A DNA stretch of 64,000 nt from Chryseobacterium oleae (GCF_900115055.1 NZ_FOVD01000007.1:62001-126000); one strand, 5' to 3'. Positions 44,684-54,538 are shown, counted from the stretch's first letter. The notes: a model not told the origin generated them from the sequence alone. Translations and numbers: made by a program.

Positions 44684-46951
44684 ATGACTTTTGATATTGA
44701 TATGATCAAAAAAGTGTACGAGCGTTACCCGGAAAGAATTGCTTCGGCAAGACAAATCGTGGGAAAACCTCTTACCCTTTCAGAAAAAATCCTTTACACC
44801 CATCTTTGGGAAGGAAATGCCACATCAGCGCATGAAAGAGGAAACTCTTATGTAGATTTCGCACCGGACAGAGTAGCCATGCAGGATGCCACCGCACAGA
44901 TGGCACTTTTACAGTTTATGCAGGCTGGAAAGGCTAAAGTAGCGGTACCTTCAACAGCTCACGCGGATCACCTGATCCAGGCAAGAGTAGGTGCAGAAGC
45001 AGATTTACAGGAAGGTATCAACAAAAACTCGGAGGTTTTCAACTTTCTGAGCTCTGTTTGTGATAAATATGGAATTGGTTTCTGGAAGCCGGGAGCCGGT
45101 ATCATTCACCAGGTGGTCCTTGAAAATTATGCATTCCCGGGAGGAATGATGATCGGTACCGACTCTCACACGGTAAATGCGGGAGGTTTAGGAATGGTGG
45201 CCATTGGTGTAGGAGGTGCAGATGCAGTAGACGTTATGGCCGGAATGGCGTGGGAACTAAAAATGCCAAAACTTATCGGGGTAAAATTAACCGGTAAAAT
45301 GAGCGGATGGACGTCTGCCAAAGACGTTATCCTAAAAGTGGCAGGAATTCTAACCGTAAAAGGTGGAACAGGATGCATCGTAGAATATTTCGGAGAAGGA
45401 GCAGAATCTCTTTCAGCAACAGGTAAAGGAACCATCTGTAACATGGGTGCTGAAATTGGAGCGACCACTTCTACTTTCGGATACGATGATTCCATGAGAA
45501 GATATCTGGCAGCAACAGGAAGACAGGATGTAGTAGATGCCGCTAATAAAATTGCAGAACACTTAACGGGTGATGCTGAAGTATACGCCAACCCTGAACA
45601 ATATTTTGATCAGGTAATCGAGATCAACCTTTCTGAGCTTACGCCACACTTAAATGGACCTTTCACTCCGGACTTAGCGACACCAGTCGCTGAATTCAGA
45701 GCTAAAGCTGAAGCGAACGGATGGCCAATAGAGGTAGAATGGGCATTGATCGGTTCTTGTACCAATTCTTCGTATGAAGATTTATCAAGAGCTGCTTCTA
45801 TCGTAGAAGATGCCGTAGCCAAAGGGGTTAAACCTAAAGCAATCCTTGGGATCAACCCGGGTTCTGAGCAGGTGAAATTCACAGCAGAAAGAGACGGATT
45901 CTTAAATTCTTTCAGAAAATTTGAGAATACGAGAATCTTTACGAACGCTTGTGGGCCTTGTATCGGACAGTGGGACAGAGAAGGCGCTGATAAAGGGGAG
46001 AAAAACTCGATTATCCACTCTTTCAACAGAAACTTTGCAAAAAGAGCTGACGGCAACCCGAATACCCATGCTTTTGTAGCTTCCCCGGAAATGGTAGCAG
46101 CAGTAGCGATTTCAGGAAGACTAGACTTTAACCCGATTACAGACACATTAACAGCCGAAAACGGTGAGCAGGTGAAACTGGATGAGCCTAAAGGTTCTGA
46201 ATTGCCACCAAGAGGATTCGCTGTAGATGATAACGGATATCAGGCACCCTCTGAGGACGGTTCTTCAGTTGTGGTAAATGTAAGTCCTACTTCAGACAGA
46301 CTTCAGCTATTGGAAGAATTCCCGGCCTGGGATGGTAAAAACATCGAAGGAGCCAAGGTATTGATCAAAGCTTTCGGAAAATGTACAACTGACCACATTT
46401 CTATGGCGGGACCATGGTTGAAATACAGAGGTCACCTTGACAATATTTCAAACAATATGTTGATTGGAGCTGTTAATGCTTACAACATGGAAACGAACCA
46501 CGTTAAAAGTGAAATAACGGGTGAATATGGTGAAGTTCCGGCCGTACAGAGAGCTTATAAAGCCGCTGGAATTCCTACCATCGTTGTGGGAGATCAGAAC
46601 TACGGGGAAGGTTCTTCAAGAGAGCACGCAGCTATGGAGCCGAGACACCTTGGTGTAAAAGCGGTATTGGTAAAATCATTTGCGAGAATCCATGAAACCA
46701 ACCTTAAAAAACAAGGGATGTTGGGAATCACTTTCGCTAATGAGGCTGATTATGACAAAATCCAGGAAGATGACACGGTTAACTTCTTAGATCTAGATCA
46801 GTTTGCTCCGGGAAAACAGCTGACGTTAGAATTCGTTCATGCTGACGGAACTAAAGACATTATCATGGCCAACCATACGTATAATGATCAGCAGATTGAT
46901 TGGTTTAAGGCAGGTTCTGCACTTAACCTGATTAAGAGACAGGAAAATTAA
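44684..46951 (+). CDS. Aconitate hydratase, mitochondrial/AcnA type
   Basis: 755 residues, the size of mitochondrial aconitase; it lacks AcnB's N-terminal HEAT-like domain and has the swivel domain at the C-terminus. Cluster cysteines in GSCTNSS near 359 and ACGPCIG near 423-426; active-site serine region GSSREHAAMEP near 644-654. Same reaction as the neighbour, citrate to isocitrate. Having both forms in tandem is a feature of several Flavobacteriia as I recall. It has its own leader and terminator, so separate regulation is likely. Confidence 0.96.
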   Translation: MTFDIDMIKKVYERYPERIASARQIVGKPLTLSEKILYTHLWEGNATSAHERGNSYVDFAPDRVAMQDATAQMALLQFMQAGKAKVAVPSTAHADHLIQARVGAEADLQEGINKNSEVFNFLSSVCDKYGIGFWKPGAGIIHQVVLENYAFPGGMMIGTDSHTVNAGGLGMVAIGVGGADAVDVMAGMAWELKMPKLIGVKLTGKMSGWTSAKDVILKVAGILTVKGGTGCIVEYFGEGAESLSATGKGTICNMGAEIGATTSTFGYDDSMRRYLAATGRQDVVDAANKIAEHLTGDAEVYANPEQYFDQVIEINLSELTPHLNGPFTPDLATPVAEFRAKAEANGWPIEVEWALIGSCTNSSYEDLSRAASIVEDAVAKGVKPKAILGINPGSEQVKFTAERDGFLNSFRKFENTRIFTNACGPCIGQWDREGADKGEKNSIIHSFNRNFAKRADGNPNTHAFVASPEMVAAVAISGRLDFNPITDTLTAENGEQVKLDEPKGSELPPRGFAVDDNGYQAPSEDGSSVVVNVSPTSDRLQLLEEFPAWDGKNIEGAKVLIKAFGKCTTDHISMAGPWLKYRGHLDNISNNMLIGAVNAYNMETNHVKSEITGEYGEVPAVQRAYKAAGIPTIVVGDQNYGEGSSREHAAMEPRHLGVKAVLVKSFARIHETNLKKQGMLGITFANEADYDKIQEDDTVNFLDLDQFAPGKQLTLEFVHADGTKDIIMANHTYNDQQIDWFKAGSALNLIKRQEN

Positions 46952-46974
46952 TTGTTAGATTTAATTAATCATAG

Positions 46975-47003
46975 AAAAGCGGCTTCTAAGGAAGCCGCTT
47001 TTC
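46975..47003. terminator. Terminator between the second aconitase and the LytTR gene
   Basis: AAAAGCGGCTTC (46975-46986) and GAAGCCGCTTTT (46991-47002), perfect 12-bp stem, loop TAAG. It abuts the stop codon of the convergent gene. Confidence 0.88.
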
Positions 47004-47685
47004 ATTTTATCTTACTCAGAAGATGGCTCCGATAGCTTTCTCCGATCGGAATTTCCTGTTCAGAGACTAAAACAATCTTCTTGATCCCAATATTTTTAGT
47101 TTGATCCAGATTCACGATGAATGACTTATGAACGCGGACAAATCTTTCAGAAAGCTGGGTTTCCAGAGATTTAAGTGTATCCAAAACAATATATTCCTCA
47201 TTTGAAGTTTTAATGTTCACATAATCTTTGATGCTTTCGATATACAGAATATCATTAAAGCTGATGCGATGCTGCTGCCCGGAAGATTTCACAAAAAAAT
47301 AGTATTCTTCATTATTTTCAGAAAAGGAGAAACGCTCCTGTGCCTTCACTGCGCTTTTATAGAAACGTTCAAAAGAAACCGGTTTCAGAAGATAATCAAT
47401 AATATTGTGCTCATACCCCTCCAGTGCGTATTCGGAATAGGCTGTTGTCAAAATATATTTTTTCTTTTCCCCAACAATTTTCATGAAATTAATTCCTGAA
47501 AGTTCAGGCATCTGAATATCCAGAAAAATAAGATCCGCTTCATTATTTTGTATATATTCCAATGCCAGAATAGGATTCTCCGCAGAGAAAACCAGTTCTA
47601 AAAAAGGAATTTTCCGGACATAATTTTCCAGCAGGGATATCGCCAGCGGTTCGTCGTCTACAATGATGCATTTAATCGTTTTCAT
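47002..47685 (-). CDS. LytTR-family response regulator
   Basis: 227 residues. Receiver domain 1-120 with phosphoacceptor Asp in LIFLDIQMPELSG near 53-65; LytTR DNA-binding domain from about 130, with YIESIKDYVNI and FVRVHKSFIVNL near 182-193. It binds direct repeats upstream of target genes. It overlaps the sensor kinase gene by 14 bases, so both are made together. The divergent outer-membrane barrel gene beyond the kinase is a possible target. Confidence 0.92.
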   Translation of the reverse strand: MKTIKCIIVDDEPLAISLLENYVRKIPFLELVFSAENPILALEYIQNNEADLIFLDIQMPELSGINFMKIVGEKKKYILTTAYSEYALEGYEHNIIDYLLKPVSFERFYKSAVKAQERFSFSENNEEYYFFVKSSGQQHRISFNDILYIESIKDYVNIKTSNEEYIVLDTLKSLETQLSERFVRVHKSFIVNLDQTKNIGIKKIVLVSEQEIPIGESYRSHLLSKIK

Positions 47686-48688
47686 AAGGGAAAATAATTC
47701 TTAAATCTACAATAAATTCGGATTCCAGGTCTTTTATATAGAGCTCGTGCTTCTTCGGATACAGAATTTCCAGTCTTTTTTTCACATTATCGATCCCGAT
47801 TCCGGATGCGGTATCTTTGACTTTCTGGTTTTTATAATTGTGAAGGTAAAAATGAAGAACTTTATTGTCATCCGACACTTTTAATACAAAACCTTTATCC
47901 CGGAAATCCCCATGTTTAAAAGCATTTTCCACAAACGGGACCAACAGCATGGGTGAAATATTGATTTTAGGATGATTGATGTTCTTTTCAATAATCAAGA
48001 GTTCAGGATTTTTGATTCTGAGCTTTTCCAAACCAATTAAACTTTCAATATAGCCTATTTCCTTATCCAGACTGATGACATCTTTCTCAAGATCTTTGGT
48101 GCTGTACCTCAGCAGTTCACTCAGTTTTTCAATAGCGGGAAGTGCTTTATCCGAATTCTGATACACCAGAGAATAGATGTTATTTAAAGAATTAAAAATA
48201 AAATGAGGATTGATCTGCGTTTTCAATGCCTGAAGCTGAGCATGCTTTCTTTCTTCAACAAGCCTGTTACGCTCTTCTTCAACTTTAAAATAATACTTAA
48301 AGAACCACAGGTTGGTACTCACGAAAACCGTTAAGCTCGAATAGTAAATATTGTCGTAAAAATAATACAAAAACGTTGTTCCTTCTGCATAATTTCTAAA
48401 ACCTGTCAGCGCAGGAAGCAACAGTTCTTCCATTGAATATCTGAAAAGAACAAAAACAAATACACCCACAAAAAAAACGACGATCATCATATAGAATCTA
48501 TTCGGATTGAAAAACCGTGGCGCGATGAAAAAATAATTAACGTAAAAACCAAGAAAATTGGCTAGAAAGATGGTTACATCCAAAACATCAAGACCAGATT
48601 TACTGTACACTGCCCTGGAAAGGAGGCCGTTAAAAATAATCAACAGCCAATAAAAAACGTGCAGGAGGAGAACTTGTTTTTGCTTCAT
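47672..48688 (-). CDS. LytS/YehU-type sensor histidine kinase
   Basis: 338 residues from the ATG at 48686-48688; the frame also has a TTG two codons earlier. Four or more membrane helices in the first ~145 residues, then the His_kinase domain with phosphoacceptor in QINPHFIFNSLNN near 178-190, and an ATPase domain with PFVENAFKHG near 258-267 and GIGIDNVKKRL near 305-315. It pairs with the LytTR regulator. No periplasmic sensor domain; the signal probably comes from the membrane. Confidence 0.9.
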   Translation of the reverse strand: MKQKQVLLLHVFYWLLIIFNGLLSRAVYSKSGLDVLDVTIFLANFLGFYVNYFFIAPRFFNPNRFYMMIVVFFVGVFVFVLFRYSMEELLLPALTGFRNYAEGTTFLYYFYDNIYYSSLTVFVSTNLWFFKYYFKVEEERNRLVEERKHAQLQALKTQINPHFIFNSLNNIYSLVYQNSDKALPAIEKLSELLRYSTKDLEKDVISLDKEIGYIESLIGLEKLRIKNPELLIIEKNINHPKINISPMLLVPFVENAFKHGDFRDKGFVLKVSDDNKVLHFYLHNYKNQKVKDTASGIGIDNVKKRLEILYPKKHELYIKDLESEFIVDLRIIFPYEND

Positions 48689-48824
48689 GCCCAAATTTAA
48701 GCTTCATACGTTTTAAATTCCTACACATTTCCGACGAAACCCGTTTTTTTTCCGATGAAAATATTTTGAGCGGATTAATCTGTGCTGAAATCTAAACGCC
48801 ATTTCATAAAAAAAAGTTTGAAAA

Positions 48825-48832
48825 TACCTTTG
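48825..48832 (+). promoter_or_regulatory. Candidate -7 element of the barrel gene promoter
   Basis: TACCTTTG fits TAnnTTTG 17 bases before the ATG; no clear -33 element. Confidence 0.4.
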
Positions 48833-48849
48833 GGCCAAGATTTTAAACT

Positions 48850-50970
48850 ATGAAACTGAAATATATCCTTATCAGCACCCTTTTATCAGCAGCGCTATCT
48901 GCACAGGTTCAAAAAGACAGCATTAAACATGTGGAACAGATCAATCTTTTGGTCAAGAAAAAACTTATTGAAAGAAAAGCAGACCGTCTTATCTTTAATG
49001 TAGAAGCATCGATAGCTTCCCAGGGAATGGACGCAACGGAAACCCTTGCCAATGTTCCTATGCTGAAAGTAGATGAAAACATGGGCTCTATTTCAATTAC
49101 CGGAAAAAGCAGCGTAAACGTAATGATCAACGGAAGAATGCTGAATCTTTCAGGAAATGCTCTTTTGAATTATCTGAAATCCATCCGTTCAGAGAACATT
49201 TCCAAAATAGAAGTGATCACAACGCCTCCTTCAAAATACGAAGCCCAGGGCAACAGCGGACTCATTAATATTATCCTGAAAAAGAATCCGAATTTAGGGT
49301 TCAGCGGAAATATCAACTCGAACCTCATCCAGAGAAGTTATTCCGGCTTCAGTTCCAATGGTTCGCTTAATTATCAGACCGAAAAATTCAGCAGCAGCCT
49401 GAAACTGACGTATTATGATTCAGCCAAGCGTACCGACGAAAATTACAATATTATCGGAGCTTCCCAAAACTACAGCAACTCCATCCGAAGAGACATGTGG
49501 AAGGAACTTACGCCAACCCTTAATATGTCTTATAAAATCAGTAAAAACGCTGAGATTGGAATGGAGTACATCTATGCGCATCAAAAATCCGGGATGGACA
49601 TCGTCAATACCACAAAAAATATTGATACTAGTCTTAATGAGGAAAACCTTTTAACCAATACTTTTCACCGGGAAAAACTTCCAACTCATACCTTAAGCGC
49701 CTATTATGACCTTAAGCTTGATACATTGGGGAAGAAACTGAGCATTGCAGGAAATTTTTACAAGAACAATTCGGATACGGAAGTGAATTTTTCTACCCTT
49801 ACCCTTTCTGATCATTCTGTTCAGGATGTAAAAACAACGTCTCTGATCTCGCCACAGATCTTTTCTGCTCAGGCAGATCTGGAACTTCCTTTCTCTTTCG
49901 GAACCATTGAAACCGGAGTGAAGTTTAATCAGTTTAAAAACAGTTCGGACATTCGGTATTTTAATCTGAATGGCGGACAATATGTTCCGGATCTTTCAAG
50001 AGCTAACCTATTCACCTATCAGGAAGAAAATTATGCCGGATATTTCAGTTATGCCAAAACATTCGGGGAGCACTGGGAAACCAAAGCAGGTGTTCGTTAT
50101 GAACATACCAATGCAGAAAGTTTTACACCCTCTTCCAATTCAGAAAACAAATACAATTACGGACAATGGTTTCCATCTGCGTACATTTCGTATAAAAAAG
50201 ATAAAAATGTATTCAGTTTTTCCTATTCCAGAAGGATCAACCGCCCGAGTATGGGAAATCTTAATCCGTTTCGCTGGTACTCCAATCCCTATTCTTATTC
50301 TTCAGGAAATCCCTTGCTGACACCGGCTTACATCAATAACTGGGAATTGGGATATACCTTCAATAATAAATTCTCAACCAGTGTGTATTATCTGAGAATG
50401 AAGAATGCATTCGGTCAAATCTCTACCATTGATGATATTTCACAGATTTCAACCTATCTGAACTATTACAACAATAATTCTTGGGGTCTTAATGCTTCTT
50501 ATACGGATACTTTTTTCAAGTTCTGGGAAACCAGCATCGCGATGAATGCCACGCTTCAGAATTCATCTGTATTCAATATTGATGCGGAAACTCAGAAAGG
50601 CAGTTCATTCGGCTATTACATCAGCAATACATTTACTTTAAACAAAAACAAGACGCTTGTATTCTTCCTGAATTACAGCCACAGCTTTGCTTATAAAAAC
50701 GTGAATTCCTATTTCCATGCTTTCCCGGAAATGGCTTCAGGACTAAAGATTTCACTCATGGAAAAGAAACTTCAGATCAATGCAACGGTGACCAATATTT
50801 TTGCCCAGAGATACCGAGGGGAATTGTATTTCTCTGATAATACGCAATACATGAATAACTACTGGGACGGCAGAAGCTTCAGATTAAGTGTTAATTATAC
50901 TTTTGGAAGCAGTAAAAAGAAAATCAGTAAGAAGAACATCAAATTTGAGGAAAAAGAAAGAGCAGAGTAA
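48850..50970 (+). CDS. Outer-membrane beta-barrel receptor (OMP_b-brl_3 type)
   Basis: 706 residues. Signal peptide to about 19, then a short plug-like domain with VMINGRMLNLSG near 95-106 and EVITTPPSKYEAQGNSGLIN near 121-140, then a long barrel with many aromatic strands and a C-terminal basic tail. This is the TonB-receptor-like family PF14905, without the carboxypeptidase-regulatory domain. Substrate unknown. Divergent from the LytS/LytTR pair across ~160 bases, so it may be under their control. Confidence 0.85.
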   Translation: MKLKYILISTLLSAALSAQVQKDSIKHVEQINLLVKKKLIERKADRLIFNVEASIASQGMDATETLANVPMLKVDENMGSISITGKSSVNVMINGRMLNLSGNALLNYLKSIRSENISKIEVITTPPSKYEAQGNSGLINIILKKNPNLGFSGNINSNLIQRSYSGFSSNGSLNYQTEKFSSSLKLTYYDSAKRTDENYNIIGASQNYSNSIRRDMWKELTPTLNMSYKISKNAEIGMEYIYAHQKSGMDIVNTTKNIDTSLNEENLLTNTFHREKLPTHTLSAYYDLKLDTLGKKLSIAGNFYKNNSDTEVNFSTLTLSDHSVQDVKTTSLISPQIFSAQADLELPFSFGTIETGVKFNQFKNSSDIRYFNLNGGQYVPDLSRANLFTYQEENYAGYFSYAKTFGEHWETKAGVRYEHTNAESFTPSSNSENKYNYGQWFPSAYISYKKDKNVFSFSYSRRINRPSMGNLNPFRWYSNPYSYSSGNPLLTPAYINNWELGYTFNNKFSTSVYYLRMKNAFGQISTIDDISQISTYLNYYNNNSWGLNASYTDTFFKFWETSIAMNATLQNSSVFNIDAETQKGSSFGYYISNTFTLNKNKTLVFFLNYSHSFAYKNVNSYFHAFPEMASGLKISLMEKKLQINATVTNIFAQRYRGELYFSDNTQYMNNYWDGRSFRLSVNYTFGSSKKKISKKNIKFEEKERAE

Positions 50971-51021
50971 TTGTTTTTGCTGCCTCAATTTCAAAATTTT
51001 AGGAGTAAGATAAATGCAATC

Positions 51022-51054
51022 AAACCTTATAGGTTTTAAAAACCTATAAGGTTT
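51022..51054. repeat. Perfect palindrome with 16-bp arms
   Basis: AAACCTTATAGGTTTT (51022-51037), one central A, and AAAACCTATAAGGTTT (51039-51054). No T-run of its own. Palindromes of this wording seem to recur in Chryseobacterium genomes. Confidence 0.85.
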
Positions 51055-51163
51055 CGTTGTCTAAAATATACATTTTGATTTTTTAAAACTACAAAACAGG
51101 GTTTATAATAATGGGCTCTCGCAGATTTGGCTGATGGAACAGATTTCCATTTCACGCTTTTTT

Positions 51164-51290
51164 AAACATTAAGATCAATGAAGGATGAAAGGTCAGTTAA
51201 GAAAAAATCAAATGATTTTTTAAGTTGCACGTCTTAAAGCGAAGCTAAAAACTTAATATTCTTAAAAGCTTAACAGAATCTTAATGGTTT
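51164..51290. repeat. Dispersed intergenic repeat, copy C (inverted)
   Basis: Begins AAACATTAAG and ends CTTAATGGTTT, with core AAAAAATCAAATGATTTTTT, the reverse complement of the core of copy A. 127 bp. Confidence 0.65.
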
Positions 51291-51417
51291 GATTTTTTTT
51301 CTCACAGATGATGAAAAATCTGCATCATCTGAAAAATCTGCGTGAAATTTTAAAGTGATGTGATCTCTATCCATTCCCACGTTTTGCAATTAGTACTTTT
51401 TGTTATTCGCTCAAACA

Positions 51418-51446
51418 AAAAAACAGAGAATGGTTCTCTGTTTTTT
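51418..51446. terminator. Bidirectional terminator before the large TonB receptor
   Basis: AAAAAACAGAGAA (51418-51430) and TTCTCTGTTTTTT (51434-51446), loop TGG. On the minus strand it terminates the gene ending at 51467. Confidence 0.85.
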
Positions 51447-51466
51447 GCTTTTATCTTTATCTGTTT

Positions 51467-54211
51467 TTAAAATTTAAATTCTACCCTCGCGAAAACAAAA
51501 CGTCCACCTATCCCGTATTGCGAAACCTGTCTGGAATACACAAACTGATTATCCGCCGTCAATGAATTGATATTTGGGCTTTTGGAAGGCATTACATTAA
51601 ATATATTATTACTTCCAACTGTGGCTGAAATGTTTTTGTTGAAATCATAGCCTACGGAAAGATCGGTCACAAAACGGTCATTTAAAATGAAGTGTTCTCT
51701 GTTTTCGGTAACGCCGTCAAAATTGGCATCCAGGACATCCGCATCTGTCACTTTTCCAAAGTAGGAGTTTCTGAGAGCAACCGTAAGCGCGGAAAATTTC
51801 AGGGTATTGGCCAGCGTCGCTTTGATGCGGGGAACAGCTTCTTCAAAATAGACTCTATTGGGCTCAGAAAAATAATTATTAATCTGGCTTACCAATTTCG
51901 GCGAAGCATGAATATCTCCCACTCTTCTGGTCTGATTTAGGTTAAGTCCTAAATTGTTTTCCAAAGCTATTCCCTCTGATATCTTTGTGTTCTGGGAAAC
52001 CGTGATATCCAGTCCTTTGGTCTGGGAATCTACTGCATTGGCAAAGAAATTCGCCGCACTGGCTCTCGCAAGATCAAAGGCTCCCTGAAGAACTGCCTGG
52101 TCTGATCCCGGGGTAAAGCTTCCGGACGGACGGAAAAACAGATCCGTAAGTACCACTCTATCCTTAATCTTTATCAGATAAGCATCCGCTGTAAATACCA
52201 AACTTAAAGAAGGAATCTTCCAGGTAATTCCCGTACTGTAAGACTGTGACGTTTCCTGTTTCAGTTTCGGGATTCCTAAGGCCTGAGCTGCTTCGGAATT
52301 GTTTCTGAAAGTACCCACCTGCGTGGTCTGTCCCTGTTGGATCAGGGTAGAGGTAGAACTGTAGTAAATCTGTGCTAAAGAAGGCGCTCTGAATCCTGTG
52401 GAAACCGCTCCTCTCCAGTTGAAGTTTTTAGCCAGCTTTACATTGGTAGCCAATTTATAATTAAAGGTAGAACCGAAGTCTGAATAATTTTCAAAACGTA
52501 CCGCTCCTTCCAATAACCACCAATCCGTTGGTTCAATCTCAACATCAGCATAGGCCGCTAAACTGTTCCGGCTTCCTGAAACGGCATTATCCGGGCTGAA
52601 ACCTGGAAATACCTGAGAACCGGCAGGTCTTGTAGCTCCAAAGAAGTCGGATACCTTTTCATTGTCAGGGGTAGCAGCGGTCACTACACGACCAAAAATA
52701 TCATAGGAGACGTAAGAATTTTCATTTCCTGCATTCACTTTATAATTTTCATAGCGGTATTCTCCTCCGAAAGCCACATTTAAGCCATGAAGTACGTCAT
52801 ATTTTTTTGAGAGATCCAGATTCAGGGTATTTTGTGAAAATTCAGATCCTCCTGCTTTAAAGGTTCTCGGTGAATTGTCGCCCAGAGAGGCATTAAATGT
52901 ATTGACCACCCCAAAATTAAAAACATTCTTTCCGAAAGTATTGCTCAAATCTACATTCCAGCCGTTCCATTTTCCTTTGATTCCTCCGGCTAAGGAATAA
53001 TCATTCACATTAGCTTCAATTTGCGGCAAATATCCATTGGGCGTAACGGCATTGATGTTTCTTTCTGTATTTGGAAGACGGAAAAATCCTCCTGCATTTC
53101 CCAAACGGTAGCTGTAGCCTCCAAAGGAATACACTTTCCAGTCTTCATTCACCGGAATTTCAGAGTTGAAAAAAAGCTGCCCTGATTGTAATTTAGATTG
53201 TCCCGCTCTCAGACTGAAATCTTTTCTTTCCAGACCTCTGTAATTAAGCTCCTGATCTGTAAAATCTTTTCCTAACAAGCCCTGCAATGCGGTAATACTG
53301 TTGGCTCCCGATATCTGATTTTTAAAATCCTGTGAAAAATAATCGACCTGCGACGCATACTGCTTGACCGTATTGATAATTTGCTGGCTGTTGGATGTAT
53401 TGTTAATATTCTTATACAGTCCGTCGATATTCACTCCGCTCTGCAATGCTCTGTAATTAATCGCGTTATAGGCATTAAAAATATCCCCCTGACGTACACC
53501 CGCCCTTGAATACGGATCGCGGTACTGTACAGAACCTGTTACATTAATAAAGCCTTTCTCCCCAATTTTTGCTCCATAGTTCAGATCTGCAGAAATGGTC
53601 TGTCCGTCTATCCCTCCGGAAAAATTTTTGGCAACGGATGAAGCATATCCTCCCAGGAAAACCTGTCCTGAAAGTCCAAGTCTTTTTTTAAGTCCTAAAT
53701 TCACAACACCTGCGATGGCATCAGAACCGTATTGTGCAGAAGCTCCGTCCCTTAAGACTTCAATTTTTTCCAGTGCAAACGCAGGAATTGCATTAAGGTC
53801 TGTTCCTACCGAACCTCTTCCGGGAGTTAGAGTAACATTGATGAGAGAAGACTGGTACCTCCTTTTTCCATTAAGCAGGACCAGAACCTGATCCGGGCCA
53901 AGTCCTCTGAGAAGGGCCGGATCTACAAAATCGGTTCCATCATTCACGGTATGTGAAGTGGATGAGAATGAAGGCACCACATAGTTGAGGGCCTGACTGA
54001 TATTGTTAACCGGACTTTGTCTTAAAATCTTTGAGATATTGATGATATCTACCGGTACCGGAGTATCTGTAAGAGACCTTCCTGATCCTCTTGATCCCAG
54101 GATCACTACATCATCGATCTTTTTGGATGAGGTGGAATCCGACTGTCCAAAGTAAAATGCTGATATAAATGCTGCCGAAGCTATGATTGTTTTTTTCTCG
54201 AAATTGCGCAT
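51467..54211 (-). CDS. TonB-dependent receptor
   Basis: 914 residues. Signal peptide to about 22; TonB-box-like segment VVILGSRGSGRS near 34-45; plug domain about 45-190 with LLRGLGPDQVLVLLNGKRR near 98-116 and AGVVNLGLKK; then a long barrel. No N-terminal carboxypeptidase-like domain, so it is not a SusC type. The substrate is unknown. A leader with S-box-like RNA and a Met/Cys-rich short ORF lies upstream on the same strand, interrupted by a repeat element, which hints at sulfur-compound uptake. Confidence 0.88.
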   Translation of the reverse strand: MRNFEKKTIIASAAFISAFYFGQSDSTSSKKIDDVVILGSRGSGRSLTDTPVPVDIINISKILRQSPVNNISQALNYVVPSFSSTSHTVNDGTDFVDPALLRGLGPDQVLVLLNGKRRYQSSLINVTLTPGRGSVGTDLNAIPAFALEKIEVLRDGASAQYGSDAIAGVVNLGLKKRLGLSGQVFLGGYASSVAKNFSGGIDGQTISADLNYGAKIGEKGFINVTGSVQYRDPYSRAGVRQGDIFNAYNAINYRALQSGVNIDGLYKNINNTSNSQQIINTVKQYASQVDYFSQDFKNQISGANSITALQGLLGKDFTDQELNYRGLERKDFSLRAGQSKLQSGQLFFNSEIPVNEDWKVYSFGGYSYRLGNAGGFFRLPNTERNINAVTPNGYLPQIEANVNDYSLAGGIKGKWNGWNVDLSNTFGKNVFNFGVVNTFNASLGDNSPRTFKAGGSEFSQNTLNLDLSKKYDVLHGLNVAFGGEYRYENYKVNAGNENSYVSYDIFGRVVTAATPDNEKVSDFFGATRPAGSQVFPGFSPDNAVSGSRNSLAAYADVEIEPTDWWLLEGAVRFENYSDFGSTFNYKLATNVKLAKNFNWRGAVSTGFRAPSLAQIYYSSTSTLIQQGQTTQVGTFRNNSEAAQALGIPKLKQETSQSYSTGITWKIPSLSLVFTADAYLIKIKDRVVLTDLFFRPSGSFTPGSDQAVLQGAFDLARASAANFFANAVDSQTKGLDITVSQNTKISEGIALENNLGLNLNQTRRVGDIHASPKLVSQINNYFSEPNRVYFEEAVPRIKATLANTLKFSALTVALRNSYFGKVTDADVLDANFDGVTENREHFILNDRFVTDLSVGYDFNKNISATVGSNNIFNVMPSKSPNINSLTADNQFVYSRQVSQYGIGGRFVFARVEFKF

Positions 54212-54268
54212 GTGTTTTCTATTTTTTTATTACTGATTGTTGGTTTGATTTCAGGCCATAGTTTTCCT

Positions 54269-54289
54269 GCAACCTCTATTTCAGGTCGC
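54269..54289 (-). other. Small hairpin in the TonB receptor leader
   Basis: On the minus strand GCGACCT pairs with AGGTTGC (one wobble) around GAAATAG. It lies about 60 bases upstream of the start codon. Role unknown. Confidence 0.35.
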
Positions 54290-54365
54290 TCTATAAAGCC
54301 GGAATATTTAAATTATTTTTTAGAGAAGTCTGGGATCATATGCAAAACTTGGAAGGAGAAAATGA

Positions 54366-54538
54366 TTTTTAACGCAAAGTTTCATCTTGTTAACGTTTAG
54401 CTCTGAGGAAGGCAAAGAATGTGACTGCGTCACTGATGAAGCTATCGGTTTACAACACTTGCTTAATCGAATCAATGAAATTGATTCCGCCTTTGCTTCA
54501 CTTTATCAATACAATAATTAATTTCTTTGCGTCAAAAA
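54366..54538. mobile_element. 173-bp MITE-like element with imperfect terminal inverted repeats
   Basis: TTTTTAACGCAAAG (54366-54379) and CTTTGCGTCAAAAA (54525-54538) are inverted copies matching at 13 of 14 positions. Inside are hairpins GTGAC-TGC-GTCAC (54421-54433) and GAATCAAT-GAA-ATTGATTC (54469-54487). No ORF. It separates the leader ORF from the TonB receptor gene. Confidence 0.55.

Larger units (their letters stand above)
50971..51466. other. Intergenic region rich in repeats
   Basis: No gene. It contains a perfect 33-bp palindrome, repeat copy C, a TCATCTGAAAAATCTGCG-type degenerate repeat at about 51301-51350, and a bidirectional terminator. Confidence 0.6.

Noticed and set aside
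41578..46951. Gene duplication as origin of the two aconitases
   Set aside because: Domain order and motif context differ; they belong to separate subfamilies.
48909..49130. 73-codon minus-strand frame inside the barrel gene
   Set aside because: Shadow of the real gene on the other strand.
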